NCBI RefSeq assembly: GCF_000008765.1
Contig: NC_003030.1
Location: 840,001 to 904,000, forward strand
Length of the DNA stretch: 64,000 nucleotides
Origin: Clostridium acetobutylicum ATCC 824
Lineage (GTDB): Bacteria > Bacillota > Clostridia > Clostridiales > Clostridiaceae
Direction of reading: 5' to 3'
This document shows positions 46,021-54,842 of this stretch, piece by piece. The position numbers were made by a program, and so were the translations under genes. Every line of letters starts with the position of its first letter. Positions within the stretch are counted from its first letter, which is position 1. The notes beneath the pieces were generated by a model. That model was not told where the DNA came from. It was given only the letters and a program-made list of their open reading frames with translations, and did no database searches.

Positions 46021-47256
46021 ATGGATAACCCTAATTTATTGTCAGAAGAGGCAAACAGATGCCTACTATGCAAAAACCCTAGATGTAAAGCAAATTGCCC
46101 TATTAATACACCCATACCAGAAATTATAAGCCTTTATAAAGAAGGAAAAATTATGGAAGCAGGAGAAATTTTATTTAATAACAATCCTCTTTCAGTAATA
46201 TGCTCATTGGTCTGTATTCATGAGGATCAATGTAAGGGAAATTGTGTAAGAGGAATAAAAAGCGAGCCAATAAAATTTCACGAGATAGAAGAAGAGATAT
46301 CAGAGAAGTACTTAAAAGAGGCCAAGCTTAAGAATGTTCAGAAGGACAAGGATAGAATTGCAATAGTTGGAGGAGGTCCAGCAGGAATCACAGTTGCATT
46401 TGTACTTGCTAATAAAGGCTATAATGTTACCATTTTTGAGGCTCACGATAAAATAGGAGGAGTACTTAGATATGGTATTCCAGAGTATAGATTGACTAAG
46501 AAATTAGTGGATAAGCTTGAAGAAAGACTTATAGAGGTTGGAGTGAAAATTAGACCTAATACTGTTATTGGACCAGTTATTTCTTTGGACAGGTTACTTG
46601 AAGATTCATATAAGGCAGTATTTATTGGAACTGGAGTATGGAATCCAAAAACCTTAGATGTAAAGGGAGAAACTTTAGGAAATGTTCATTTTGCTATTGA
46701 TTATTTAAAATCTCCTGAAAGCTATAGATTAGGAAAAAAAGTAGCTGTAATAGGAGCAGGTAATGTTGCCATGGATGCTGCAAGAACTGCTAAGAGAAAT
46801 GGTGCTGAGGTAACAATACTTTATAGAAAAAGCTTTAATGAGATGCCAGCATCAAAACAAGAAATAAGAGAAACTAAAGAAGATGGAGTAGAGTTTAAAT
46901 TATTTAGAGCACCAATTGAAATAACAGAAGAGGGTATTAAAGTAGCATTTACAGAAAATGTTACAGATGCAGAAGGAAAAATAAGAACTAAAATTATTGA
47001 AGGAAAAGAAGAGTTTTTTGAGTGTGATTCAGTAGTTGTTGCCGTAAGTCAAGCACCTAAGGATAATATAGTATCTAATACAACAGGCTTAGATACTAAA
47101 TGGGGATTAATAGTAACAGATGAAAAAGGCAATACAACTAAAAAAGGAACCTTTGCATGTGGAGATGTAGTTACAGGAGCAAAAACTGTAGTTGAAGCTG
47201 CAGCACAAGCAAAAGTAGTTGCAGAAACTATTGATGAGTATTGCAAGAATAATTAA
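46021..47256 (+). CDS. GltD/NfnB-type FAD- and NAD(P)-dependent iron-sulfur oxidoreductase
   Basis: A 411-residue flavoprotein. Residues 1-90 are a Cys-rich iron-sulfur domain (CLLCKNPRCKANCP and CIHEDQCKGNC). Then come the FAD site (IAIVGGGPAGIT, about 117-128), a second dinucleotide site (VAVIGAGNVAMDAARTA) for NAD(P)H, and a C-terminal FAD loop (GTFACGDVVTGAKTV). It is usually annotated as glutamate synthase small chain, but no GltB large chain is present. From memory, the C. acetobutylicum protein CA_C0764 of this type was shown to be a ferredoxin-NADP+ reductase that matters for butanol formation; I cannot verify that this is the same gene. GGAGAG precedes the ATG. Terminator at 47339. 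Confidence 0.88.
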   Translation: MDNPNLLSEEANRCLLCKNPRCKANCPINTPIPEIISLYKEGKIMEAGEILFNNNPLSVICSLVCIHEDQCKGNCVRGIKSEPIKFHEIEEEISEKYLKEAKLKNVQKDKDRIAIVGGGPAGITVAFVLANKGYNVTIFEAHDKIGGVLRYGIPEYRLTKKLVDKLEERLIEVGVKIRPNTVIGPVISLDRLLEDSYKAVFIGTGVWNPKTLDVKGETLGNVHFAIDYLKSPESYRLGKKVAVIGAGNVAMDAARTAKRNGAEVTILYRKSFNEMPASKQEIRETKEDGVEFKLFRAPIEITEEGIKVAFTENVTDAEGKIRTKIIEGKEEFFECDSVVVAVSQAPKDNIVSNTTGLDTKWGLIVTDEKGNTTKKGTFACGDVVTGAKTVVEAAAQAKVVAETIDEYCKNN

Positions 47257-47338
47257 ATTAATTTGAAGTGAAATTTGGAAACTACAGAATAAAACAATTT
47301 ATAAAAGCTTTTAGAGAGCTTGAATTTTAATAAATATA

Positions 47339-47371
47339 TGCCATCAGGTTAATAAGCTGGTGGCATTTTTG
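47339..47371 (+). terminator. Intrinsic terminator
   Basis: TGCCATCAG pairs with CTGGTGGCA (one G-U pair) with a 9-nt loop, followed by TTTTTG. Confidence 0.85.
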
Positions 47372-47416
47372 ATTTCTTAAAGAATGTAGTTAGAAAATTG
47401 AAGTTAAAAAAGGCAC

Positions 47417-47447
47417 TTGACTTAGAGTTAACTCAAAGTGCTACACT
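47417..47447 (+). promoter_or_regulatory. MerR-type promoter of the first aldo-keto reductase
   Basis: TTGACT (47417-47422), a 19-bp spacer and TACACT (47442-47447). The spacer holds the dyad CTTAGAG-TTAA-CTCAAAG, close to the published AdhR (YraB) operator CTTAAAG-N4-CTTTAAG of Bacillus subtilis. A 19-bp spacer is the hallmark of MerR-activated promoters. The regulator gene lies 1.3 kb downstream (48738). Confidence 0.85.
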
Positions 47448-47474
47448 TTTATTGAAAGAGTTAGGGGGTCTAGT

Positions 47475-48650
47475 ATGGAGTTAATGAACGAAAAAAAGTT
47501 TGGGTTCGGATGTATGCGTCTACCTTTATTAGATAAGGAAGATCCTACATCCTTTGATTATGATTTAATTAATAAATTATTTGATATGTATTTAGAAAAA
47601 GGATTTACTTATTTTGATACTGCATACACATATCATGGTTATCATGGTGAAGAAGGAGTGCGTAAGGCATTAGTAGAGCGCCATTTAAGGGATGAATTTC
47701 AGTTGGCAACAAAATTGCCACTGCGTGATTTTAAAGATAGTTGTGATATGGAACGTATTTTTAATGAACAGTTATCTAATTGTGGTGTTGATTTCTTTGA
47801 TTTTTATCTACTGCATAACATGGGGTCAAATGTCTTTAATAAATGCGAAAAGTATGGTGCTTTTGACTTTGTAGCTAAAAAGAAAGCAGAAGGAAAAATT
47901 AAAGTTGTTGGAATGTCTTTTCATGATACACCAGAATTACTAGATAAGATATTATCCAAATATACTGATAAATTAGATTTTATCCAATTGCAAATTAACT
48001 ATGTGGATTGGAATCAGCCAAATGTTAATGCTTGTGATTGTTTAGAAATTGCTAATAAGTATAATAAACCAGTAACTGTTATGGAACCTTGTAAGGGTGG
48101 AACTCTTGTAAATGTACCAAAGGAAGCTGAAAAATTAATGAGAGATTATAATCCTAATTATTCTATTGCAAGTTGGGCATTTCGTTATGCAGCTAGTCAA
48201 AAGGGAGTATTTCGTGTATTAAGTGGAATGAACACTATAGAGCAAGTAGAGGATAATGCTTCATTTATGCAAAATTTTGAACCTTTAAACGAAGAAGAAA
48301 TGGCTATAATTGAAAAGGTTACTAAAATAATTAATGAAAATACAGCGGTTCCATGTACTGCATGTGAATACTGTACACATGGGTGTCCTAAAAATATTCC
48401 TATTCCAAAATATTTTTCACTTTACAACAGTATCATGCGTACTACTGATAGTTTTTCAAGTCAGATGGTGTATTATAATAATATTGCTATTAATCATGGA
48501 AAAGCCAGTGAATGTATTGGTTGTAAACAGTGTGAAAGTGCGTGTCCACAACATATCAAAATTACTACACACTTAAAAGATGTTGTAGAAAAGTTTGAAA
48601 AAATAGCATTATTCCTACTAGAAAAATTTAAGAAAGATAAAATAAGTTAG
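47475..48650 (+). CDS. Aldo-keto reductase with C-terminal 2[4Fe-4S] ferredoxin domain (copy 1)
   Basis: A 391-residue oxidoreductase. Residues 1-285 are an AKR barrel with the catalytic Asp and Tyr in YFDTAYTYHG, Lys in ATKLP and His in LLHNMG. Residues about 290-391 carry two Cys clusters (CTACEYCTHGCPKN and [14 protein letters not shown]) for [4Fe-4S] centres, so electrons may come from ferredoxin as well as NAD(P)H. Such enzymes are thought to reduce aldehydes or ketones. It is preceded by a MerR-type promoter and followed by the merR gene, suggesting induction by carbonyl compounds. AGGGGG lies 6 nt before the ATG. A paralogue follows at 49162. Confidence 0.92.
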   Translation: MELMNEKKFGFGCMRLPLLDKEDPTSFDYDLINKLFDMYLEKGFTYFDTAYTYHGYHGEEGVRKALVERHLRDEFQLATKLPLRDFKDSCDMERIFNEQLSNCGVDFFDFYLLHNMGSNVFNKCEKYGAFDFVAKKKAEGKIKVVGMSFHDTPELLDKILSKYTDKLDFIQLQINYVDWNQPNVNACDCLEIANKYNKPVTVMEPCKGGTLVNVPKEAEKLMRDYNPNYSIASWAFRYAASQKGVFRVLSGMNTIEQVEDNASFMQNFEPLNEEEMAIIEKVTKIINENTAVPCTACEYCTHGCPKNIPIPKYFSLYNSIMRTTDSFSSQMVYYNNIAINHGKASECIGCKQCESACPQHIKITTHLKDVVEKFEKIALFLLEKFKKDKIS

Positions 48651-48737
48651 GAAAAGATATAAATTATATAATTGGTATGTGTTTAACAGTAATAAATTCA
48701 TGTAAACAAAAGCATTACTTTTGAAGGGGGAGGTTAT

Positions 48738-49118
48738 ATGACAATTAAAGAGGTAAGCCAAAAATATGATATTTCAGCTGATACGTTAAGATATTATGAA
48801 AGAATTAAACTTATTCCAGCAGTAAATAGAAATAGCAGTGGTATTAGAGATTATACACATGAAGATTGTAAATGGGTTCAGTTTATAAAGTGTATGCGCA
48901 GTGCAGGACTTTCCATTGAAGTATTAATAGAGTATGTAAAAATGTTTCAAGAAGGAAATTCTACTATTGGTACAAGAAAACAGCTTTTAATAGAACAGCG
49001 CAGTCAACTTGTTAAAAAAATTAAAGTAATGCAGCAAACCTTAGAAAGGCTAGACAAAAAAATTGATGGTTATGAAAAAAGGATATTACTTAGAGAAAAA
49101 GAATTAAAATCTCAGTAA
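48738..49118 (+). CDS. MerR-family regulator, AdhR/NmlR-like
   Basis: A 126-residue MerR protein: helix-turn-helix (MTIKEVSQKYDISADTLRYYERI) with the wing SSGIRDYT, then a long coiled dimer helix. Cys44 and Cys52 lie in the segment HEDCKWVQFIKCMRSAGL; Cys52 matches the conserved thiol used by B. subtilis AdhR to sense carbonyl electrophiles such as formaldehyde and methylglyoxal. It sits between the two aldo-keto reductases and probably acts at the two 19-bp-spacer promoters in this window (47417 and 53793). GGGGGAGG precedes the ATG. Confidence 0.9.
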   Translation: MTIKEVSQKYDISADTLRYYERIKLIPAVNRNSSGIRDYTHEDCKWVQFIKCMRSAGLSIEVLIEYVKMFQEGNSTIGTRKQLLIEQRSQLVKKIKVMQQTLERLDKKIDGYEKRILLREKELKSQ

Positions 49119-49161
49119 GACATCATAAAAAAGTTTAAAATAAATAGGAGGAAGTTATTAT

Positions 49162-50292
49162 ATGGAAACAAAAAAATTGGGTTTCGGATTTATGCGTTTA
49201 CCTCTAAAAGATCAAAATGATCAAGGAAGCATTGATCTTTTAGCAGTAAATCAAATGGTTGATACTTTTATAGAGAGGGGATTTACCTACTTTGATACAG
49301 CTTATATGTATCATACAGGTAAAAGTGAGCTGGCTATTAAGGAAGCTTTAGTAAAACGCCATAAAAGGAACAGCTTTACTTTAGCAACAAAGCTGCCAAC
49401 AATGTTCTTAAAAGAAGAAGGCGATCAAGAAAGAATTTTTAATGAGCAATTAGAGAAATGTGGTGTGGATTATTTCGATTATTACCTTCTTCATGCATTA
49501 GGAGAGAAAAACTATGCTACAGCTCAAAGATTTAAAAGCTTTGAGTTTATTCAGAAAAAGAAAGAGGAAGGAAAAATAAGAAATATAGGTTTCTCTTTTC
49601 ACGATACCTCAGAGTTATTGGATGAAATTTTATTAGCGCATCCAGAAGTGGATTTTGTTCAGCTGCAGATAAATTACTTGGATTGGGAAAATGAAAGTGT
49701 TCAATCAAGAAAATGCTATGAAGTAGCAAAAAAACATAATAAGGCAATTGTAGTTATGGAACCTATAAAAGGAGGCAAACTTGCACAGGTGCCAAAAGAA
49801 GCAGAGCAGTTATTCAAAAACTATCATCCTAATTTATCAGTACCCTCTTGGGCAATTCGTTATGTGGCAAGCCATGATAATGTCATGATGGTATTAAGTG
49901 GAATGTCTGACATGAGCCAGCTGCTTGATAATACAAGCTATATGATGGAATTTAAACCACTTAATAATGAAGAATATCAAGTTATTGAAGAGGCAGTAGA
50001 AATCATACATAAATCCATTACTGTTCCTTGTACAGCCTGTCAATATTGTGTAGAGGGATGTCCTAAGAATATACCTATTCCTAAATATTTTTCATTATAC
50101 AATAAGGAAAAGCAATACTTAAATACTGGTTCATCTAAGCAAAAATCAGATTATAAAGAATATATAAAAATTTACGGAAAAGCATCTGATTGCATAGGAT
50201 GTAAGCAGTGCGAAAAGTCTTGTCCGCAGCATATTGAAATTACAAAATACCTAAAGGATGTAGCAAATTCCTTTGAAGGTAGATGGCTTTAA
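49162..50292 (+). CDS. Aldo-keto reductase with C-terminal 2[4Fe-4S] ferredoxin domain (copy 2)
   Basis: A 376-residue paralogue of the gene at 47475 with the same layout: AKR barrel ([21 protein letters not shown]) and the two Cys motifs ([14 protein letters not shown] and [14 protein letters not shown]). It starts 43 nt after merR with its own GGAGG, with no terminator between, so it is probably co-transcribed with merR, and perhaps with copy 1. The product and substrate preference of the two copies cannot be distinguished here. A terminator lies at 50380. Confidence 0.92.
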   Translation: METKKLGFGFMRLPLKDQNDQGSIDLLAVNQMVDTFIERGFTYFDTAYMYHTGKSELAIKEALVKRHKRNSFTLATKLPTMFLKEEGDQERIFNEQLEKCGVDYFDYYLLHALGEKNYATAQRFKSFEFIQKKKEEGKIRNIGFSFHDTSELLDEILLAHPEVDFVQLQINYLDWENESVQSRKCYEVAKKHNKAIVVMEPIKGGKLAQVPKEAEQLFKNYHPNLSVPSWAIRYVASHDNVMMVLSGMSDMSQLLDNTSYMMEFKPLNNEEYQVIEEAVEIIHKSITVPCTACQYCVEGCPKNIPIPKYFSLYNKEKQYLNTGSSKQKSDYKEYIKIYGKASDCIGCKQCEKSCPQHIEITKYLKDVANSFEGRWL

Positions 50293-50379
50293 CTAGAAAA
50301 ATATTTCTAAAGTTAGGCTTTTATAAAATTTAAAGTGTGAGATATTTTATTGTAGATTACTAAACGAAATAATAAGAAG

Positions 50380-50420
50380 ATAATACCATTGGTTTTTGTA
50401 GGAACTAATGGTATTATTTT
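50380..50420 (+). terminator. Intrinsic terminator
   Basis: AATACCATT pairs with AATGGTATT, followed by ATTTTTG, about 90 nt after the second aldo-keto reductase gene. Confidence 0.85.
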
Positions 50421-50479
50421 TGAAATAAAAAAACAAATATGATATATTAAAAAGTTAGGAGGTGTTTTAAATAAAAGAG

Positions 50480-51370
50480 TTGCCTAGCATTCAAGAATTA
50501 GAGAATTTTATAATTTACGGGAAAGTACGAAATTTTACACTTGCAGCTAATCAAGCAAACATAACGCAATCAGCCTTTAGCTTTCAAATGAAAAAACTTG
50601 AAGAGACTTTGGGAGTAAAACTCATTTTACGTTCTAATAGAGGTAGCAGTTTAACACCTGAAGGTGAAATTTTCTATAAGAAGATAAGTGAAATACTGCC
50701 AGAATTGGTGGGAGTAATTTACGAATTTCAACAAATAAATGGTGAAAAAGCAATAGAACTAAAAGTAGGGGTACTTACATCACTTGGAGACATACTAATG
50801 AATCAACACGTCAATTATTTTCAAAAGAATAAGAACATACTAATTACAGTTTATAGTATGGAAAAAAATGAACTTATACGCGCTTTAAATAATGGTAAAA
50901 TTGATATTGCATCTACCTTTCTTTTTGATGATGAGACCTTAGAAAATTTTGAAAAGTCCCTATTTAGAAAGGATAAGATTGTATATTATGCGCCAAAAAT
51001 CAAAGAAATATCTGGCACTATAAAAAGGGACAATATGCTAAAAGTGCCATTAGTGAAATATCCGCCGGATAATTTCATGAACAAAATGATTGATCAGTAT
51101 TTTAATATTGAGAGGAAAATGCCGACGGTGGCAGCAAAATTACCATCTCCATATGCGTTCATTGAATATTGCAAGCAGGACACTGCTGGAGCATTTATTA
51201 CAGAACGTCTTCTCAATACACTTGGGTTTAAATATAAGCAAGAATACTTTAACATTGACCCACCGTATGAAATAAAAGCCTTTCTACTATATAAAAAAGA
51301 AAATCCAAAGTATAGTGCGATAAAAATATTTACTGATTACGTTGTAAAATTAAATCAAAGGGATAGCTAA
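50480..51370 (+). CDS. LysR-family regulator of the lar locus (inferred)
   Basis: A LysR regulator of about 296 residues with an N-terminal helix-turn-helix (NFTLAANQANITQSAFSFQMKKLEETLG) and an effector-binding domain. It lies directly upstream of larA on the same strand and probably controls it; in Lactobacillus plantarum the lar operon is instead controlled by LarR, a Crp-type protein. The start is unclear: TTG 50480 is 15 nt from AGGAGGTG, while ATA 50471 is 6 nt from it, with a stop codon just upstream in frame. A terminator separates it from larA. Confidence 0.85.
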   Translation: MPSIQELENFIIYGKVRNFTLAANQANITQSAFSFQMKKLEETLGVKLILRSNRGSSLTPEGEIFYKKISEILPELVGVIYEFQQINGEKAIELKVGVLTSLGDILMNQHVNYFQKNKNILITVYSMEKNELIRALNNGKIDIASTFLFDDETLENFEKSLFRKDKIVYYAPKIKEISGTIKRDNMLKVPLVKYPPDNFMNKMIDQYFNIERKMPTVAAKLPSPYAFIEYCKQDTAGAFITERLLNTLGFKYKQEYFNIDPPYEIKAFLLYKKENPKYSAIKIFTDYVVKLNQRDS

Positions 51371-51379
51371 TATTTATTA

Positions 51380-51435
51380 CAGCTGATATAAAATTAATTT
51401 TGTTATGAAATTTTTTTATGTCAGCCATTTTTTTA
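51380..51435 (+). terminator. Intrinsic terminator before larA
   Basis: GCTGATATAAAA pairs with TTTTATGTCAGC (one G-U pair) across an AT-rich loop and is followed by CATTTTTTTA. Confidence 0.85.
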
Positions 51436-51528
51436 TTTGGCTATACAAGTATATTCCATTGAACTATAATAATCTCGACATACAAAAAAAGAAATTTTTA
51501 GAAAATATAAAGGGAGGATGAATAAGTT

Positions 51529-52809
51529 ATGGAGTATGTTAATATAAAATTACCTTATGATAAAAAACAAATTACTGCAAAAATATATAAGAGAAATTTA
51601 GCTGGTATTTTAGTTTCAAAATCAGAAAATTATAAAAATAGTCTATCAGAGAAGGAGCTTGTTGAAAAATCTCTTGATAATCCTATTGCTTCACCTAAAC
51701 TGGAGGAATTAGTGAAGGGAAAGAAAAATATAGTTTTAATCAGTTCTGATCACACGCGTCCTGTTCCTTCAAAAATTATTACACCTATTTTGCTTCGTCG
51801 TATTCGTAGTGTTGAACCTAATGCAAACATTATTATACTTGTTGCTACGGGGTTTCACCGTCCATCTACTCATGAGGAGTTAGTGGATAAGTATGGTGAG
51901 GAAATTGTAAAAAGAGAGAATATTGTAATGCATGTTTCAACTGATGATTCTGCTATGGTACAAATAGGTACTCTGCCATCAGGAGGTCCATGCATTATCA
52001 ATAAAATTGCTGCAGAGGCGGATTTACTTATTGCTGAAGGATTTATTGAATCTCACTTTTTTGCAGGTTTTTCTGGTGGGCGTAAATCTGTATTACCTGG
52101 AATAGCTTCTTATAAAACAATTATGGCCAATCATTGTGGCGAGTTTATAAATTCAAATAAAGCACGAACTGGTAATATAAAATGCAACCCTATTCATGAA
52201 GATATGGTTTATGCAGCTAGAACAGCCGGTCTTAAGTTTATTTTAAATGTAGTTCTTGACGGCAACAAAAAGATTATTGGCTCTTTTGCAGGAGATGTAG
52301 AAAAAGCCCATGAGACAGGTTGTGATTTCGTAAAGGATTTGGCAAGAGTTAAAAAAGTGCCTTGTGATATTGCAGTGTCTACAAATGGTGGTTATCCTCT
52401 TGATCAAAATATTTATCAAGCAGTAAAAGGAATGACCGCAGCAGAAGCTACAAATAAAGAAAATGGTGTAATTATAATGGTTGCTGGATGTAGGGATGGG
52501 CATGGGGGAGAAGGTTTTTACAAAAATCTTGCTAATGTAAAAACACCTGAAGAATTCTTAGAAAAAGCTATTCATACAGAACGCCAGAAGACAATTCCAG
52601 ATCAATGGACTTCTCAAATATTAGCGCGTATTCTTTCAAAGCACCATGTAATAATGGTTTCTGACCTTGTTGATCAAAAGCTTATTTGTGGTATGCATAT
52701 GGAGCTTGTTTCAAATTTTGAAGAGGCACTAGAGCGTGCTTATAAAATAGAAGGAAAAGATGCTAAAGTAACAGTTATTCCAGATGGACTTTCAGTAATT
52801 GTGGAATAG
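51529..52809 (+). CDS. larA: Lactate racemase LarA (nickel-pincer enzyme)
   Basis: A 426-residue enzyme that interconverts D- and L-lactate with the nickel-pincer nucleotide cofactor. The key residues of L. plantarum LarA are present with a shift of +2: His110 (His108), His176 (His174), cofactor-linked Lys186 in SGGRKSVLPG (Lys184) and nickel ligand His202 in NHCGEF (His200); Arg77 in DHTRPVP matches Arg75. Relatives of LarA act on other 2-hydroxyacids, so lactate is likely but not proven. The cofactor synthesis genes larC, larE and larB and nickel transport genes lie downstream. AAGGGAGG precedes the ATG. The next gene is larD. Confidence 0.92.
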   Translation: MEYVNIKLPYDKKQITAKIYKRNLAGILVSKSENYKNSLSEKELVEKSLDNPIASPKLEELVKGKKNIVLISSDHTRPVPSKIITPILLRRIRSVEPNANIIILVATGFHRPSTHEELVDKYGEEIVKRENIVMHVSTDDSAMVQIGTLPSGGPCIINKIAAEADLLIAEGFIESHFFAGFSGGRKSVLPGIASYKTIMANHCGEFINSNKARTGNIKCNPIHEDMVYAARTAGLKFILNVVLDGNKKIIGSFAGDVEKAHETGCDFVKDLARVKKVPCDIAVSTNGGYPLDQNIYQAVKGMTAAEATNKENGVIIMVAGCRDGHGGEGFYKNLANVKTPEEFLEKAIHTERQKTIPDQWTSQILARILSKHHVIMVSDLVDQKLICGMHMELVSNFEEALERAYKIEGKDAKVTVIPDGLSVIVE

Positions 52810-52836
52810 AATTTTTAATATAAGGAGTAGATAATA

Positions 52837-53565
52837 ATGCATTATAGTTTAGCTGTAAAGTTAGTTTGCGAAATGCTTGGTACAGCAATTTTAGTACTAT
52901 TTGGTAACGGTGCAGTTGCTAATGTAGAATTAAAAGGAACTAAAGGGTATCGCAATGGCTGGATTATTATTGCCATTGGTTATGGTGTTGGTGTAATGCT
53001 TCCAGCTTTAATGTTTAATAAAATTAGTGGTAGTCAGACAAATCCAGCTATGACAATAGGATTAGCAGTAAATGGGCTTTTTCCGTGGTCTGAGGTTATA
53101 CCATATATATTGGCTCAGTTTGTAGGTGCTATAATAGGTCAAGTTATTCTTTACTTTATATACCTTCCGTTTTATAAACAAACAGAGGATACTAAAAGCA
53201 TTCTTGGTACATGTTCTACTATATCAGCATCAGGAAGTCATATAAATGGATTTGTCACAGAATTTTTTGGCACATTCTTATTGGTTTTAGGTGCAATGTT
53301 TATTCTTAATTCAACTGGAGTAAAAAGTACACCTGCAGTAGGTTATGTTGGTCTTGGATTTCTTGTATGCTCATTAGTTGCATCTTTAGGTGGTCCAACT
53401 GGTCCTGGATTAAATCCAGCTAGAGATTTGGGCCCTCGTATAGTACATTCACTTTTGCCACTTAAAAATAAAGGCAATTCTGAATGGACATATGCCTGGA
53501 TTCCTGTTTTGGCACCAATGTTTGGAAGTATTATTGCTATATTCTTGTTTAATAAAATATATTAA
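52837..53565 (+). CDS. larD: Aquaporin-family lactate facilitator LarD
   Basis: A 242-residue MIP-family channel with six helices and both NPA boxes (TNPAMT and LNPARD). By sequence it is a glycerol/water facilitator, but placement directly after larA matches L. plantarum larD, an aquaglyceroporin that carries lactic acid so that the racemase can act on external lactate. AAGGAG lies 8 nt before the ATG. It shares the larA transcript and ends at a hairpin. Confidence 0.9.
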   Translation: MHYSLAVKLVCEMLGTAILVLFGNGAVANVELKGTKGYRNGWIIIAIGYGVGVMLPALMFNKISGSQTNPAMTIGLAVNGLFPWSEVIPYILAQFVGAIIGQVILYFIYLPFYKQTEDTKSILGTCSTISASGSHINGFVTEFFGTFLLVLGAMFILNSTGVKSTPAVGYVGLGFLVCSLVASLGGPTGPGLNPARDLGPRIVHSLLPLKNKGNSEWTYAWIPVLAPMFGSIIAIFLFNKIY

Positions 53566-53638
53566 TAATTTCATACTTAATACAATTACGTCGTATATTT
53601 ATTACTATAATTATAAGTTAGCTATCTTTTAACATAAA

Positions 53639-53703
53639 GGTGTAAATGTTAAATATATAATTTAGAATTGTTTTTTTATATAGTTAACATTTACACTTAT
53701 TTT
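53639..53703 (+). terminator. Intrinsic terminator after larD
   Basis: GTGTAAATGTTAA pairs perfectly with TTAACATTTACAC across an AT-rich loop of about 30 nt, followed by TTATTTTA. Confidence 0.75.
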
Positions 53704-53792
53704 ATACTATTTAGAGTAGGCTCCTGTGTTAACATAAATACGTGTATTTAATTTGCATATCAAGGTTAAATTGAAATTTTTTTCAAAGTTAC

Positions 53793-53823
53793 TTGACTTA
53801 GAGTTAACTTTAAGTCTTATAAT
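53793..53823 (+). promoter_or_regulatory. MerR-type promoter of the nickel/lar operon
   Basis: TTGACT (53793-53798), 19-bp spacer and perfect TATAAT (53818-53823). The dyad is CTTAGAG-TTAA-CTTTAAG, whose right half-site is identical to the AdhR consensus; it shares its left half and centre with the dyad at 47417. It lies about 50 bp before the nikMN gene. Confidence 0.87.
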
Positions 53824-53873
53824 ATTATTATTCGCATAAATAAAATTTATTTGATTCAGGGGGAGATAAATTT

Positions 53874-54842
53874 ATGCATATACCTGATAATTATTTGAGT
53901 CCTTCAACCTGTGCTGTTTTTGGGGCATTTATGTTGCCTGTATGGAGAAATGCAATAATAAAAGTAAAAGGTGAGATTTCAAGGAAGAAAATGCCCCTAC
54001 TTGGAGTAGCCGCCGCTTTTTCATTTTTAGTTATGATGTTTAATGTCCCATTACCAGGAGGAACTACTGGCCATGCTATAGGAGGGGCGCTTGTGGCTAT
54101 TTTACTTGGACCATATGCTGCAGTGCTTGCAGTTACAGTAGCACTTGTAATACAAGCGTTATTTTTCGGCGATGGTGGTATTTTGGCAATAGGTGTAAAC
54201 TGTTTTAATATGGCGTTTATAATACCTTTTGTATCATTTAATTTATTTAAGATGATAAAAAGATTTTCAAAGAGTAAAAAAGGTGAGTATTTCGGAGCGT
54301 TTTTTTCTGGATATATAGCTGTAAACCTAGCTGCCTTATTTGCAGCAATTGAGTTTGGTATTCAACCACTGCTTTTTAAGGATGCTTTAGGAAAGCCACT
54401 ATATAGTCCTTATGGTTTAACAGTATCTATTCCATCTATGTTAATACCACATTTGTTGGTGGTTGGATTTTTAGAAGGAATTATAACAGTTGGAGCGTAC
54501 AGCTATGTAAAGAAAGCTTCTCCTGAAATAATATACAAGGAAAACAATAGTAAAAATAGATTTTTGTACGTTATACTGGGGCTACTTATTTTGGCTACCC
54601 CATTAGGACTTTTGTCGAGCGGTACAGCATGGGGAGAATGGAATGTAAAGCAAATTAAAAATCTTATAGGTTTTACACCTAAGGGAATGAAAAATGGTTT
54701 TAAGTTTAATTCACTATTTCAGGGATATAATGTAGGTAATTTAAAGGACTATATTGGATATATATTGGCAGCAGTGGTTGGAGTAGTAATAATACTAATG
54801 ATATTTAAAATTTTAGAGAAGGTAAAAAAGGAGAAAGTATGA
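53874..54842 (+). CDS. Nickel/cobalt ECF transporter, substrate component NikMN (CbiM-CbiN fusion)
   Basis: A 322-residue membrane protein. The N-terminus MHIPDNYLSPST is the conserved metal-binding start of CbiM/NikM, followed by about six helices. After residue 215 there is a PDGLE/CbiN-like part (LATPLGLLSSGTAWGEW) and a last helix, so the accessory subunit is fused as in NikMN. Context with larC/E/B argues for Ni2+ rather than Co2+. It is first in the operon, under the MerR-type promoter, and overlaps the next gene by four bases (ATGA). GGGGGAG precedes the ATG. Confidence 0.9.
   Translation: MHIPDNYLSPSTCAVFGAFMLPVWRNAIIKVKGEISRKKMPLLGVAAAFSFLVMMFNVPLPGGTTGHAIGGALVAILLGPYAAVLAVTVALVIQALFFGDGGILAIGVNCFNMAFIIPFVSFNLFKMIKRFSKSKKGEYFGAFFSGYIAVNLAALFAAIEFGIQPLLFKDALGKPLYSPYGLTVSIPSMLIPHLLVVGFLEGIITVGAYSYVKKASPEIIYKENNSKNRFLYVILGLLILATPLGLLSSGTAWGEWNVKQIKNLIGFTPKGMKNGFKFNSLFQGYNVGNLKDYIGYILAAVVGVVIILMIFKILEKVKKEKV

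Larger units (their letters stand above)
53566..53873. other. Intergenic region between larD and the nickel transporter genes
   Basis: This 308-bp stretch holds the larD terminator at its left end and the MerR-type promoter (53793-53823) at its right end. No open frame with a ribosome binding site was seen in it. Confidence 0.7.

Noticed and set aside
46021-47256. Glutamate synthase small subunit as final call
   Set aside because: There is no large subunit gene nearby and the architecture fits NfnB/ferredoxin-NADP+ reductase-type proteins equally well, so I kept the broader call.
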